DNA of 64,000 bases from Rapana venosa (Eukaryota > Mollusca > Gastropoda > Neogastropoda > Muricidae): the NCBI GenBank assembly GCA_028751875.1, contig CM054158.1:17538808-17602807 (forward strand). The letters run 5' to 3'. How positions within the stretch are numbered: the stretch's first letter is position 1; each line of letters starts with the position of its first letter. Below are positions 9,997 through 24,300 of the stretch, piece after piece. Position numbers and translations under genes: made by a program. The notes beneath the pieces were generated by a model. That model was not told where the DNA came from, searched no databases, and was given only the letters and a program-made list of their open reading frames with translations.

Positions 9997-12900
9997 ATCT
10001 AAATTGCAGTCTTCCTTTGTATTCAAGTGACCTAGTTTGGGTTTCCTTTGGTTGTTATTATTTTGAGCATTATGGATTTTTTCTGTTCATGTTATGATTT
10101 GTTTTGCTTGTTAGTGCTGGACTTTGTTGAAAATGTGAAAATTTGTGAATATTGTGTATTACTGTGGCATACAGTTTATGTTTGGGACTGGTTTGTTTCG
10201 GGGTGGTTGTTGTTGGGTTTTTTTGGGGGGGGGGCTTTTTTTATTTTTAATTATGTTTGTGTCATTTGTTGAAAATCTGGCAAGTATGTTTATGCTGAAA
10301 GTGAAAGTCTTTTCAGACAGGAATAAATGATTCAAGATAGCTATTTTTCTTTGGGGTTTTTCTTTTTTTTTTTTTTTAGGGGGGAGGGTAGGGGGTGGTG
10401 GATTGTAACATATTAGGTGGTTTTTTAAGTAGTTGGTTGCATTTTATGTAGGAAGGTTCCAGATGATCAAACACGAGAGGATTTTTTAAATATTAAGATT
10501 ACCAAACTGTTATATATTTACATATCGGCAGGGTTTTTTTTTCCCACCATGACAAGTGCAGAAGATGGACATTGTCTTGATTGTGTTAGTAGAAGTTAAA
10601 TAAAGGTTGGTTATATAAAGGGCTGTTTTCATCTACACCCACTCATTCCCTGGGGTTTCTCTGTCCTGTAGAGTGGAAAAATAAAATCAAAAGGGTTTCC
10701 TCAGCCGTGTTTTAAGACGAAAGAGCATTTTACTGTCATTTGTTATGTTCTGTTTTCTTCCCACTGATAAGTTCTACATTGACCATTTCGCAACCAACAA
10801 ACTGCCACTTTTTCACCCCCCTCCTCAAAACCAACCCATAAAGGCAATCCTATGTTGTGGCAGTCTGGTCATACTGAAAGCAAAATCAACACCTGATTCT
10901 TGATTGTAATCCACTTGAGAAACTCAACCCTGTTTTTACTTTTGTCTATTTTGTCACAATAGATTACTTATTTTCCAAAAGCTTAAATCCAAGTCAAGCT
11001 TAAACCTTTGATAGATTCTTCAGGGTTAAAATAACAGTTATTGGTTGTTACAATCTTGATTTTTGGTTTTTCTAAGATCATGGAGGATCATGAAAGTTTT
11101 CACTGAATGTCGCTGGAAGGAAAATGTTAAATCAAGGAGAGGGGAGTGTGTGTATACATGCAAGATCAGGACAACTGTCAACAGAAGCTGGCAGAAGGCG
11201 AGACCAACATAGCTTTATTTTTATCAATTATTGCACATTTCAAGATAGCGTCTTCAGTCACACAGTCTAAGCACTACCTATTTTTATTGTTCTAGTGGGA
11301 ATGTGGCTTAGATGATGAAGTTGTGTGTAACTATTAAGGGGGTCAACTTTGCCGTCCTTCATGAGAAACAAGCAAGCCATTTGCATCAAATTACCTTTTC
11401 CAGAACGATAAAGCAAGCTTCTTTAAGAACAGTATTTTTGGACAAGAAAAATGACCGTTACAGTTCAAGATTTTGCTTCTCTTCCAACATTTAAGAAACT
11501 GTCGAACAAATGCTTTGCTGAAGAGCGTGAGCTATAACAATCAGAGTTATCATCAGGACTGATTAGTGTAGCCAGTTTGCTAGTGTGTAGCCTCCTTTAT
11601 GCTGAAGGGCATACAGTGATCTTTCCTGTCAAGTTCAGTTTTCTGGTTTGTAAGTTTGTTGTGGTTCTTGAATGTGTATCCACATCTGTTTTTCTGGCAA
11701 GTTGACCTGCTTGGATTGTGAGGGACAGTTCTGTGTATTTGTTTTGAATTAGTACTTCAAGATTGTTGTTTGCATATAATGCATGTGTAATGTTATCTAT
11801 ATATATATATAAACGTTTTTTTCTTCTAACATTGTGGAAAGGTTTGTTATTAGCATTTGACCATTAGCAACTGAAGATTTTTCTACCCATTTATTTATTT
11901 ATACCCATAACTTAAAGATGCTGTTTTAAACAATATATGTATATAAAAGTACATTTTCCTTGAGAAGATTTGGAAGGATCCATTGTTTCATGTTTTTTAT
12001 TCAACAATAATTATGTGGATAACTGACCACATTAGTGAAAAAAAATCATTTGAATTAGAAACCTATTTATGTCACTACTAAATCGGGTGTGGACTCAAAA
12101 AGTGTTTTGACCAGACAAGCATTTTTGCAAATGTGAAAATGTCTGTGTGAAAATGTGTGAATATACATGTATCCATATGCATTTTGTTTTGCATTGCAGT
12201 TCATATAAGGCTTATTATTACTTCTGCTAAATGCTATCGCTACATGAATAATATCTTATTCTGAAAGTTCACTTTGCTGCATTGGAACAACTGGAATTTG
12301 AGAATGACCAGCACATATTTAGCCTTTGTCAGAGTTTATCTCTGTGCTTCTGTAATGCCCACCAGGTTGTGTGCCATGATTTTTTCCCCGTGGAAATTTT
12401 TTATGTTCAGCTTCCTTTCACTGCTTAGAACTAGAGCATCAGTTGTTGTGACAGTTCTTTTTTCAAATTAAAAGACAAAGGAGGAGAAATATTGTAATGA
12501 TTGCATAAAAGGTGGTATAAGACACTTTCACTAGTCACTTTCACTATGACTCATTTACTTTTCAGCTTTTTATTACACATTCAAGTCTTTTGTGTCATTC
12601 TTAACTTTTTGCATGAATTGTTGGCCCACATTCATCCTGAATTCATTAAAAATCAAAGCACATTATGTATTCTCTTTGTTTCTGAGTTCAGAGACAAGGA
12701 AATAAAATAAAAAACAATGAAGCATTAACTTAGCAAATTCCCCAGTTAAGAAGATTATGTGGTATCCATTTCAGTCAGCAAAAACCCCTTGCAAGCAAGC
12801 AAAGGAAATTGTCAATCATGTCTAGATCACAGTGATAATAGGGCCCGTGCAAATGAGATGACAGCCCTGGTATGGCTTTTCGTGGTTGGTAGAGCCACAA

Positions 12901-13500
12901 ATGTCATGATTTTTTTTCCCCATTCCTCGGTTAGAGCTTCAGTTGTAAGATTTTGCATATGTGACCATTTTTGCCCACCGTTCCAACTGCAGGGATACTT
13001 CATGAAATGAAATGACCCCATGCAAAAATCCACAGCTTGTTTAATGCCAGAACAGAAAACTTGAGCAGCAAGAAAGTTAAGTGCAGCGATGATACATCCC
13101 TGTCAACCCTGCTGCAGGAAGAAATATAGCGAAAAAATAGAAAATTGGCCTGTGGAGATGACACAGTTAATCTCATCTTGATCGATCACACAATGTGGTG
13201 ACAAGTTTTTCACAAGTTTTTTTCATGGGCAAAGCCTCTCAGATGATGGCTACAGAATCTGGTGCTGTCAAAAATCTTACATTCTCCCATTCAGATTGTT
13301 GTCTTAAAAGTGTGACCAGTTGAGTTTTCAGGGTATATGTCTCTGTCAGGGCTATGTCAAGATAGTGAACTGTAGTTTTTAGCAAGGATCTGTCATTTTT
13401 TCCCCCACTGCTATTTAAGGTTTTCAATGTTTGTATATGTTTTTATTGTTTCATTATTAAATTTAAAAACACTGATAACAAACTGTGTATCTTCTGTTTT
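9997..13500 (+). other. Probable 3' UTR and flank of the HSD17B12-like gene
   Basis: No coding signal is seen. The sequence is AT-rich. AATAAA-type polyadenylation signals occur near 10321, 10599, 10680 and 12706, so the transcript end cannot be placed. A SINE tail module lies at about 12905-12990. Confidence 0.4.
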
Positions 13501-14291
13501 ATCTCTGTTGTGCCAATTGGCTGATGACATGAGTTTGATCAAAACCGTGATGTTAAAATTTGAAAAATAATTTTCCAGTTATGTTTGAGGTCATTGGTTA
13601 AAGGTTTATTCATTCAATAAGCATGGAACATATATAACATGGTGAACATAAAAATCAGCATGGCAACAACAAGCTAGTAGCTTATATTGTGCTCAAGTAC
13701 AACCTCAGCTTATCATTCCTATAATGACCAAAAGAAGAGATTTGAGGTCACTCACTCCAGCTATATCTAAGTCAGCTAAAGCCTGGGAGTGCTAGAAAAA
13801 GAGACAACTGGGTGTGTGTGTGTGTATGTGTGTGCGAAAATTATTTTATCTGTATCCCGTAAAAGCCCTGTCTGACTGAACTATGAAACAATATGGAAAA
13901 ACATAATTCTTCATACCAAGCCATTTCGAAGCTACAAATGACAATAAAACGGGCTCACCTCAGCCATCCCAGCATTACAAGAAATATGCTAAAAAGTCTC
14001 ATGACGACATCTCCCCCTTTGTGCTGCTAATACAGAACCAACCCTGATATGGCCTCTGTGGTCAGTAGGGCTATGAACAAGACTGGATAATAATTAAAGA
14101 TCAAAGTCAAAGAAATGGTATTTTAGGCGATCACTTATTTCGTCCTGAGTCAGTGTTGTTGTTTTTTTGTTTTTTATCTGTGATTAACTATCCGTCTTCA
14201 CTCACAACTGAATGTAAGAAAATTGTTGGCATTGTTTTAACTTCAAAATGAAGACAACATGTTCAAACTGCAAATCTCAAAAATATGCATT

Positions 14292-14409
<118 letters not shown>

Positions 14410-15640
14410 ATACAAATTCACATTTCACCAAAGTGCATATTGTTGCATCAGTAATCTGGAATTGGGTCTTCAACAAAGAAAAAAGTAGATTTCCACATTC
14501 ACTTCATGTCCCATGAACACAATACCACATAAACTTTTCACTTTGTTCTCGTTGGAACTTAAATAATGTAGTAACAAAAAACACACACACATAAGACTTT
14601 TCATAATTCAATAAGCACACGCCTGCATGCATGCATACATACATGCATATATACAATCACATACATATACAATCACATACATACATACAAAATGAACAGA
14701 AGCCAACATATCTATGAATTGAACGATTGATTTATCACAAAAACAAGAGCAAACCAATTAACCTAATAAGACTTTCCAACAAAGCTTGCATGTTCTGAAA
14801 TAACCCTTGTTTTGCAGCTTGATGGTGGTGGTGGTTATCATTATTAATATTTATTGTTGCTTTTTTATTATCATCATTGTCGTCATTAACATTATTATTC
14901 TTATTGTCATTACTGTCATCATCATCATTATTATGGCCAGGGCCCTATAAGGACTGGTAAGAAAAGCAGAAAAATGAAACCACACACACACACACACACA
15001 AAGCAAGAGCATCATTACATGCTACCCATGTTTCAGACATGGGCTTATGATATACCACATTTTTGCCAAGGGATCATAAACAATGAAAACAAACTATACG
15101 CTACATTGGTATATAAAACCAAAAAATGTGTATTTCAAAATCTAAAAGACCAAAATGTCAGTAAGTAATTAAGACAATAATAATAATGATAACAATAATA
15201 ATAAGTGGAATTTTCAAAGCACTGAAACTTGTCAAGAAAACAAATCAAAGCGCTTGCATTCAAATCATTCCTGCCCATGTGACTGTTAACATATAAAATA
15301 AACGGGTAACATCATAGACACAACATAGCCATCGTAAAAGTGCCTTATTATCAATTCAAAAAGTGGGAAGGGGGGGGAGACTTTTAGACAAAATAAAGAT
15401 GACTTTAATGGTTCAGCCAGAAAAAGTACCCGAGAGATTTTTAACCTTTAAAAACAAAAAAGACAAATAACACATTGTGACCTGTACATATCTTAACATT
15501 TCTGCCAGCTGTTTGATTACAGTCATACATAATGGAATAAACCAACCTTTCCCTCCCTTCAACTTAAGGGTATGCTCTTTGATCAAATCCTCTTTTTTGA
15601 TTTCTTCTTTTTTTTCATTTAAAGATTTTATTCAGGAGTG

Positions 15641-15874
15641 GGGGACGGGATAGCTCAGTAGTCAGAGCACTTGCTTTCCCCAGCAGCATCAAGCAGGGTT
15701 ACCAATTGGATGGGTGACCATTTGCGCACCTTGGCTTCAGTACAGTCCCCCAGTTCACCCAGCTGTAAATGGGTACCTGCCTCTTTAGGATCAGGGAAGG
15801 TAAAGCAGCGAGGGAGAGGAGATGGGCGCCGCCCTCAATATGCTGGCCCCTAGAGAATATGGGACACCTTTACC
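15641..15874 (+). mobile_element. Chimeric tRNA/5S rRNA SINE, copy 2 (TSD)
   Basis: Same head with TAGCTCAGTAG and the same 5S-like part (TTGGATGGGTGACCA), with about 10 bp lost between them and a deletion before the tail. It is flanked by the 15-bp duplication ttttattcaggagtg at 15626-15640 and 15875-15889. The clean duplication suggests a fairly recent insertion. Confidence 0.85.
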
Positions 15875-16702
15875 TTTTATTCAGGAGTGAGGACCATCAT
15901 GCAGGTGGGGTGGGGTTTCTTTTAGCTTTTTGCTATACTAATACAATACAAATCTTTCTTGTCACCAAGTCAAGTCATAGGGGCACCCAACTGAAGAGCT
16001 CAAATTCCTCCGTTTATATCAATTGTGTGCTACCTTGGTTTCAATATATGGCATAGATACCTACTCTTAACTAGCTTAATTCTCATCTGTATCAGTGTGA
16101 GACACTGATATGCAAATATTCTCTTTTCTACACCAAAACATCACCTTCGAATAAATAATAATAATTTATCACCACCCACATCAAATGGCACTATAAACCA
16201 GTATGAACTAAAACAAAAAAAATGTTAATTTCTCTCCTTGTCATTTTGTGACAGCACAGAACCAGTTTCAAACTGAAAAAAACAGTGGGGGGTGGGGGGA
16301 GACCAACAACAACTGCAGTGAACTTCTTGACTTGGTCAGTTTATGTAATGAAAATAAACTCTCTAGTAAACAAGGGCACTGTACATTAATAGCCAAAAAC
16401 TTCACCCCACACCCCCATGTTAGTTAACAACTTTTTGTATGACTTTAGTCTTAAGACTTTGGGTTTGTTATTTCAATCAATAAGCCACAAATTTCACTGT
16501 TTTTCCCAAGCTTGAGTTTTGAACTACTTTTTGGTTGTTTCAAAATATCTTTAAAATATTACTAGCCAAAAATTGTATTTTGTTCCCTAAAGAGTTTAAT
16601 TTTCTGGGTGTTTTTTTTCTTTTCCTAAAATAACTATTTTAAACTCCAACTTTCTTTCTCCAAGTGAGTTTATAACTCTTTTCTTGTTGTTGGTTTGTTG
16701 AA

Positions 16703-16739
<37 letters not shown>

Positions 16740-17282
16740 ACTGACATGTGGTTTTTTTAGTACAGCCTAGTCTTACTTACCTACAGGCATTAAATAGTTA
16801 AGGTAGTTTAGGTCATCATGATACATGGAGTCAACGCAGACCTATTATGGTTCTAGTCATCTACAACAACAACTAATAAGAATAATGATGATGATGATGA
16901 TGATGATGATAGCAACAACATTGAAGATGATGATAACAACAACAATGATAATAATTGATTATGATAACAATAGTAATACTAATTAACATAGTGAAACTGA
17001 CCACATAAATGCAGCATTATTGCTAATTCATTAAAACAAAACAAAAAATGAAAAAAATATAATACAGAGCAATTCAACTTCCTTCCATCATTATAATCCA
17101 CACACAAACACACATTAAAAAAAAAAGTCCTGGCTGTTCATACACAAAGCACACAAGAAGCAACCAAACCACATCACAATGTGCAAAAGTATTTTTCTAA
17201 AAATGTAAAATGTATTATTGCTTTAAAAAAAACAACTTTTGCTCAGCATATTTACAAGCAACTTGAAGTGTGTTATACAGTT

Positions 17283-17329
<47 letters not shown>

Positions 17330-18349
17330 TGAGAGAGAGTGAGTGAGTGAGTGTATGTGAGTGTGCGTGAGAGAGAGACAGCAAGTCAGAGAGACAGCAG
17401 TTTTTATATAAGCTGGATACCCCCATGGGGATGCCAGGGGCCTGTCAGTAATAGCATCTCCACCTTCTGGAAATTATGTACTATGAATACCCTCTTTTCT
17501 ATCTCTCTCTTTGTTTCTGCCTTGTTCTTTTTCTTCTTGTCACCTCCTTGTCTTATTTTCTGCCTTCCTGGTCCATTCTCCTGCCTTTTTTCCAAAGACT
17601 TATAAAATAATTCTCTCCCATGCCGAAGTCGGATGTGCTGGGCCTGATATGTCAGGTGCTAAATGGCAGCACAATGCAGTTATGCTCATGTGACAGACAA
17701 CAGTGGTTGCTGTCTGAGCGTCTGATGAAGAAGAAGATATAAGCTGGATAGTTAACCCTCAGAGAATCCCAAATCATTCACCACAGACCATGTGCACATA
17801 AATGAAAGCTGCTGTGTGCTCAAATCAAATCTGACGAAAGGTTGTGCAAATGAGAGAAAGAAATTGAGCTTTAAAATCAAACACACTCATTCTAGCAAAC
17901 AGGTTTATGAGTGGTTATGTACACACATGCATGTAGGCAAACACACATACTCATATCACTTTCCAAATCATGTCCCCCAACACCCTCAGACATAACAGAA
18001 AAATGAAAGACCAGAAATGCACACATACACAAAAAAACATACACGTATGCACACACACACTCATGTACACACGCACATACACACACTCTCACTCATTCAC
18101 TCACACACACACACACACACACTCTCTCTCTCCACTCATTCACTCTCACACATACCACAACACACTCACTCATTCACTCTCACACATACACACACACTCT
18201 CACTCACACTCACACTCACACTCACACACACTAATCCAAACCCTGTAGCCCAACACCTTCTGCCATAACAGAAAAAAAACAAAAAACAACCAGAAAATAT
18301 CAGACCCCAGCCACCATTCACATACATGTCTGCCCACTGCCCTCTCTCA

Positions 18350-18564
18350 TTATCGGTAGCCAGAGTTCTGCAAAGGGAAGCCATCCTGAGCGTCCTGTTC
18401 TTCCGCTGACGTCAGCAAAGGAGCCGCTGGCACCTCCGTGGGCAGGGACATGGGAGGTAAGCCTTGCACAGCCTCTTCGTAACTGCTCTGCTGACTGTAC
18501 TTGCCCCATTCCAGCCGACAGCACACGGCGTCATACAGGAAACTGCCAAGAGACTGGAACATTC
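18350..18564 (-). CDS. ERGIC2: ERGIC2 exon 10 (C-terminus, stop TAA)
   Basis: Acceptor ttcacag, phase 1. It encodes [20 protein letters not shown], then a hydrophilic tail ending [10 protein letters not shown] and TAA at 18350-18352. The start matches GMLHGIGKFIVEIICCRFRLG. The acidic, Pro-rich tail is cytosolic and less conserved. Confidence 0.9.
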
Positions 18565-20160
18565 CTGTGAACAGAAACGGCACCTAACATTACTGACTGT
18601 ACGGTCCATGGATGCCTTACAGGACTCTAGCAGTATTGCACAGTCTGTGCATATAACAAAACATTATCGGATTGCAAGCAATTTTTGTCTCTTGTTGAGC
18701 GTGTTTTGGTCATTCATTTTAGCATTTATTCTTTCTTGGAGTCTTTTCAAATAGCTTGAATGCAGAAGTGAACTGACCCCCACCCTCCCCTAAAAAAAAA
18801 AAAAAAAATGAATGAGTGAGGTCTCAAACTGTAATGTTACAAGTCAGATTAACATTTAACAACATTGATGTGACTGTCAAAAATGTATGAAAGATGCTGA
18901 AATTAAAACAATCCTAAGCAAAGATGATGGTTGAGTCTGAGGGGGTTTGGGAGGGGCAGAGGTCTCTTCCCCCCTCCCCCCCCCCTTTCTTGTTCTAAAA
19001 CTTCCACTGAATAAGAACATTGTGCGTATAGTTAACATTGTTGCTTTCTGAATAAATATAAAATGAATAAAACCAAGCTTTAACATATCTCTTTTTTTAA
19101 AACCCAACCAAATAAAAAAGAAGGACAACAACAAACCAAACTGACCAGAGACACAAAACACTCCTCCAATGATGCCACACATGCGGACCAGGAACTGCCA
19201 GTATGGTTTGTGTTCTTCCCGCACACGTATCAACAAGGAAGACAGGTCGTACTTCACAAAGATACCAGGCACGCCGTGGCTCCCCTCCTTGTGGTTGATG
19301 GTTCGATTCTGTAATACACAAACTCAGCACTAGAGGAATGGTTACAGAAATGCCGATCATCAGCTTTATTCATGTCTTCTTGTCTAGGAGTAAAGGTAAA
19401 GGAGTCTCATAACCTATAAGGTCGTAGGACGTGGCGTCAGAGACTCACTTCTCTAGGGACAGCATATTGAGGTGTTGCCCATCTCCTCTCCCTCGCTGCT
19501 TTACCTTCCTGACCTAAGAGGCAGGTACCCATTTACACTGGTGAACTGGAAACTGTACTTGAAGCCAAGGCCGCAAACGTCACCCATCCAACTGGTAACA
19601 GCTGATGCTTTAACTTGGTGTGGGAAAGCGAGTGTTGACAAGCTAACCGTCCCCTGTTCTTCGTCAACTTTGGGGGTTTTTTACTATGTGTGCCTGTCAG
19701 AGGTTATACTTTTCAAGGGAATGATTATATTTACTTGATGTGTTTACTGACTTGGTAATGTACCATACACAAAATCTGAACTCACCTTTTCGTGCACAAC
19801 TGTAGGTCGACATTGTGGAGTAGGGCGACTTAGTGGGCACTACTGGATAAATACTGTAGATGTGTAATCTGCACACAAACAATCACTTGTCAACTTTAGA
19901 TCAACTTACACATATTGCTTCATACATCACGGATTTGATAAGTCATATTTCCATAGGATTTCAATGTAAATGTATAGAAATATGCTAGTTTTAGTGTAAC
20001 TTTCCTTTTTTTCCTTAACATTAAGCAAACTCATAAAAATGCCAACAAAAATACATACTTGTAAGTTTACTACACCTATCTATAAAAGGCAGAAACATAA
20101 CAGCTTACAAATACTGATAACAGTTTTTAAAATGTGCTCAACACCTATTTAGGTCATGGA

Positions 20161-20228
<68 letters not shown>

Positions 20229-21282
20229 CAACAGGGAAAAAATGTATGGGCGCTGAGATATATAGATTTCACAAAAATCAGTTTGACACAAAACAAAAAA
20301 ATGTTGCGCTTCTGAATCTGCTAAGCTTTCAATCAAAGGGAAAGAACTTGTACACCAATTTAGCATTTTATTCTTTCTCTTTTCACAGGTCTCAAATGTT
20401 CCCCATGAATTCAGAGATACCATTTTCTCCATAACTTAAGAGTTAATGGGAATAACTAAACCATTGTGAATTACATTTGAAAAAAAAGAAGTTAAATTTT
20501 TCAAAAATGATGAGGAAGAGAAGGAGGATGATGCTTGTAAATGGAATGGACAAACAGGGTGGGTCATGGGTGGAATATCTCAGTATCAGAGCTTTGAATG
20601 TATGATCAGGACCTACATCTTTGATCACAATGTTGACCAAGGATAATGACACACAAAAGATTTAAACTTCACACACACACACTTAACTTACTGGAATCTG
20701 TGACAGCCAGAGTTCCATCCAGTGGATACACCACTCCAGTCACAGGGTCACCGAAGGAGAAATGATCAATCCGATGAGAGAAATTGTAATCTGAACAACA
20801 AACACTTTGTCAACAGGAATCTTCAACAGACAACTGACGGAAAAGAGCAAAAATAATACATGCTTGTTGGAATATATGTACACACGCACGCACACACACA
20901 CACACACACAAAAGCAGAACATCTTGCACACATGTTAAAACCCATTCCACTTTTTGGAAGAGTAGGCCATTGTGTGCTGGTGGGAATGGATGACAAAATG
21001 TACAAAACTACATACACACGGGGACTGTATAAAAAAAAAAAAGCACATGGGTGCTCAATCCGTTATCCTCGAAATTAAAAAATTTTTAAAATAAATGGAA
21101 GAGTAGGCCATTATGTGCCAGTGAGAATGGATGACAAACTTTACAAAACTACATACACCGGGGGACTGCATGTAAAATAAAAAAAAGCATGTGAGAGCTT
21201 ATTCCATTATCCTTGAAAGAAAATAAGTAAAAAAGAAAGTAAAGTTCACAAACAACTCCTGACATATCTCTCTCTCTGTCTC

Positions 21283-21358
<76 letters not shown>

Positions 21359-24300
21359 CCTCTCCAAATCTCTATTCATTTCATGAAGTTACTGAACATT
21401 CAGTCTTATGGTTAAAAGGGATATAAAAATCATTCAAATATGGTTCATCGTTTTATACACATTTTCATTCAGGCTAGCGTATGTACTTAAGAGTGTACAT
21501 GTGCTATATTCAGCTTACTTTTCTCATGTGCTAATTTTTTTTTTTTAAATCATTCACTTGTACAATGACATTTGATAAACAATTCATTACAACCCTCAAA
21601 CCTTAAATGACTGAAGTATTGGTAAACATGAACACATACTGCATGAGACATCTTTAAATTGTGTTGGCATTCATCTTTGAAACAAATGGCCTACCATCTT
21701 AAGCTGACATCAAACACTTTTATTCCGTTTCTCTCATTTTAACTGTTAAAATCAACACTGCTTTGAAACCTAAAACATGACACAACTGAAGCATTCTGCC
21801 TTTAGTTAACATGCAACATCCCACATTACTAAGACTTATCAATCGCATTCATGCAAAGGCAGCATACTGATGTAGGAAAATAAGAAAAGAGGGCATTTAT
21901 TGGTAAGAATAGGGAAAAAACGACCACAGCAAGCTCAGATAATTAAAAAACAAAAACCAATGGAAGCTTACAGCACTAGTCGTGACCCAAACATAACTGA
22001 AATTTAACAAAGCGTCAACAACAGCAACAAAACAGAAGAAGCAACAGAACCACCAAAGCAACAAAGAAACCAAGACCCAGAACAATGCCACAGGACTTAA
22101 CATCATACAATATATAGAGTGCAAATGTTATCTTATGAGTAATAAATTCAACAAAACAGTACTGCGTGATTTGCACCAAATATTATGCAATTCCAATCTC
22201 AAACATAATTGATACAACAAAACAGGTTTTACATCATTCATATATTATGTAATCATCTCAGCAATAACAGAACATATTATACAATGTGTCATCCTAGCAA
22301 ACATCTGCATGAACATAGAACAAACAAACAGGAAAGCATGGGATATAATATGCAAACAAAATGAAAAAGCTTTTTTTTTTTTTAAGGGGATAGGGGTTGG
22401 TTAGTAAAGAATCAAAAACACACACTTAATGGAATTCACAGTCTAAGAAGAAAGACTGTTGTTTTCTATTTTAAATGCTTTTTTTTCACCCACTACCACA
22501 TTTTCTCATTTCCAGTGTACAAGTTTGTACACAAAAACCCCCCAACTTTATGATTTCTTCCTCTGCATGGTAGATTTTCAACTATTGCATTTGTTTCAAA
22601 TCTAAAGATATCCACTGACAACCCTACCTGCCCACTTTTAAGGGTGGAAATCCTTAAAATCCTTCTTTTTTTTTAATCATCCTATTACAAAGACAACTAT
22701 ACCCAGTCTTCAAAGAGATCCAATGTAAATTTGTGGAGGGAAAAAAAGAAAATGAAAAAAAAGACGCAACTAACTGGATACTGGAGGTAAAGATAAGAAC
22801 CAATCTAATATACCTTTGTGAAAAAAACATAAAAGAAAAGAAAAAAAGAAGCATTAGGGGGAAAACAAAGCGTAGGACAAAACAGGGATCCGAACAATAC
22901 AATCACAAGCTTCCCAGCTTCTGTGGTTCTACTATGTGATGTGACCTATGCGGCAAAGTCACTTATCCACAATGTGATTTGACAAATACCTTCACCGTCT
23001 ATAATAATGCAATGTGACATATCTTCACTGTCAAAGTCAGTCACTGACGACACGTACCTTCACTGTCAACGTTAAAGGCCACATGAATATGTCCCACTCC
23101 CTCGATGCCAAGCGCTCTGAATGTTGCAACAATTCATCGGTTTATCACTTTACTTCTGCTGGCACAGTGTAACCTACCTGCTTTCTTATTGTTTGTTTTC
23201 ACTAAATATTTAAACTTCTTCATGGAAACAAAATTTACTTACAGGTTAAAAATGTCTCCAAAAGGATTAACTCATTGGAGTTGCTTTAAAGTTTAAATGA
23301 TAGCTATTTTGTGATGCACTATTTTGGCCTTTTTTAAAACAATTTCAGCAAAAATTATAAAACCAATAAAACCAGACATGCCATGTTTCAATTTAAAAGT
23401 TTATTTTGTGTACTTTTGATGTTTACAAAGATTTTTTTCACTCTAAGTGTATATCTTTGTGTATTTTAAAAAGTGTTGGCACTCACATGCTTATCTTGAC
23501 AAGGTATAAATATCTAACAGTTAAACAACAGAAAAGAATAAAAACTTATTTTACACTAAGTTAAGATTCCTCATCTTAAACAATCAGTTTCCAGGTCAAA
23601 AGATTACATATTCCATGAAAAATCAATGAACTTCTTTTGTCTTAGCATCCTTGTAATAAAAAAAAAAAATTTTAATGCATTGTCAATCCATTTTTCAAAC
23701 ATGGCACTAACAATCAGTTAACAATTAACAGGAAGTAACTCTACACTGAAGAAAATAGTTGATCTACTGGCATGAGTAGTTTCCCTTTCATTGAACGCCG
23801 TTTAATTCTTGTTTTGTTTGGGTTTGTTTGGGTTTGTTTTTTTTAATCATTTTGTGATGTCATGACTGTTGTAGCTCTAGCTACAGTACAATTTGAAGGA
23901 GTTAAGAATTCTGACGAGAACATTAAAAGTTTTCACAGGTTTGTACACATTGTATTTTTATGGCACTCTGATAACAGGCTATATTATATGGCAGCATAAA
24001 TTCTCCAACAAATCATAAATATACACATGTTCAGTAATCTTTCACACATACTTTCATGTATGCGCAAATACACATGCATATGCATGCAGCACACTCACTC
24101 ACAGTAATATACACACTCATACACACACACATACACACACACATATTGAAGACCTGGCAGAAAAGTATACAACATAGTTTTAACCTATTTGCCTCCAAAT
24201 GACTGTTTTGCATTATTTCACATCATTTTACAATACACTTATTATAATAATAATAATAATAATATATGGAATTTATATTGCGCTGAATCTTGTAAAAACA

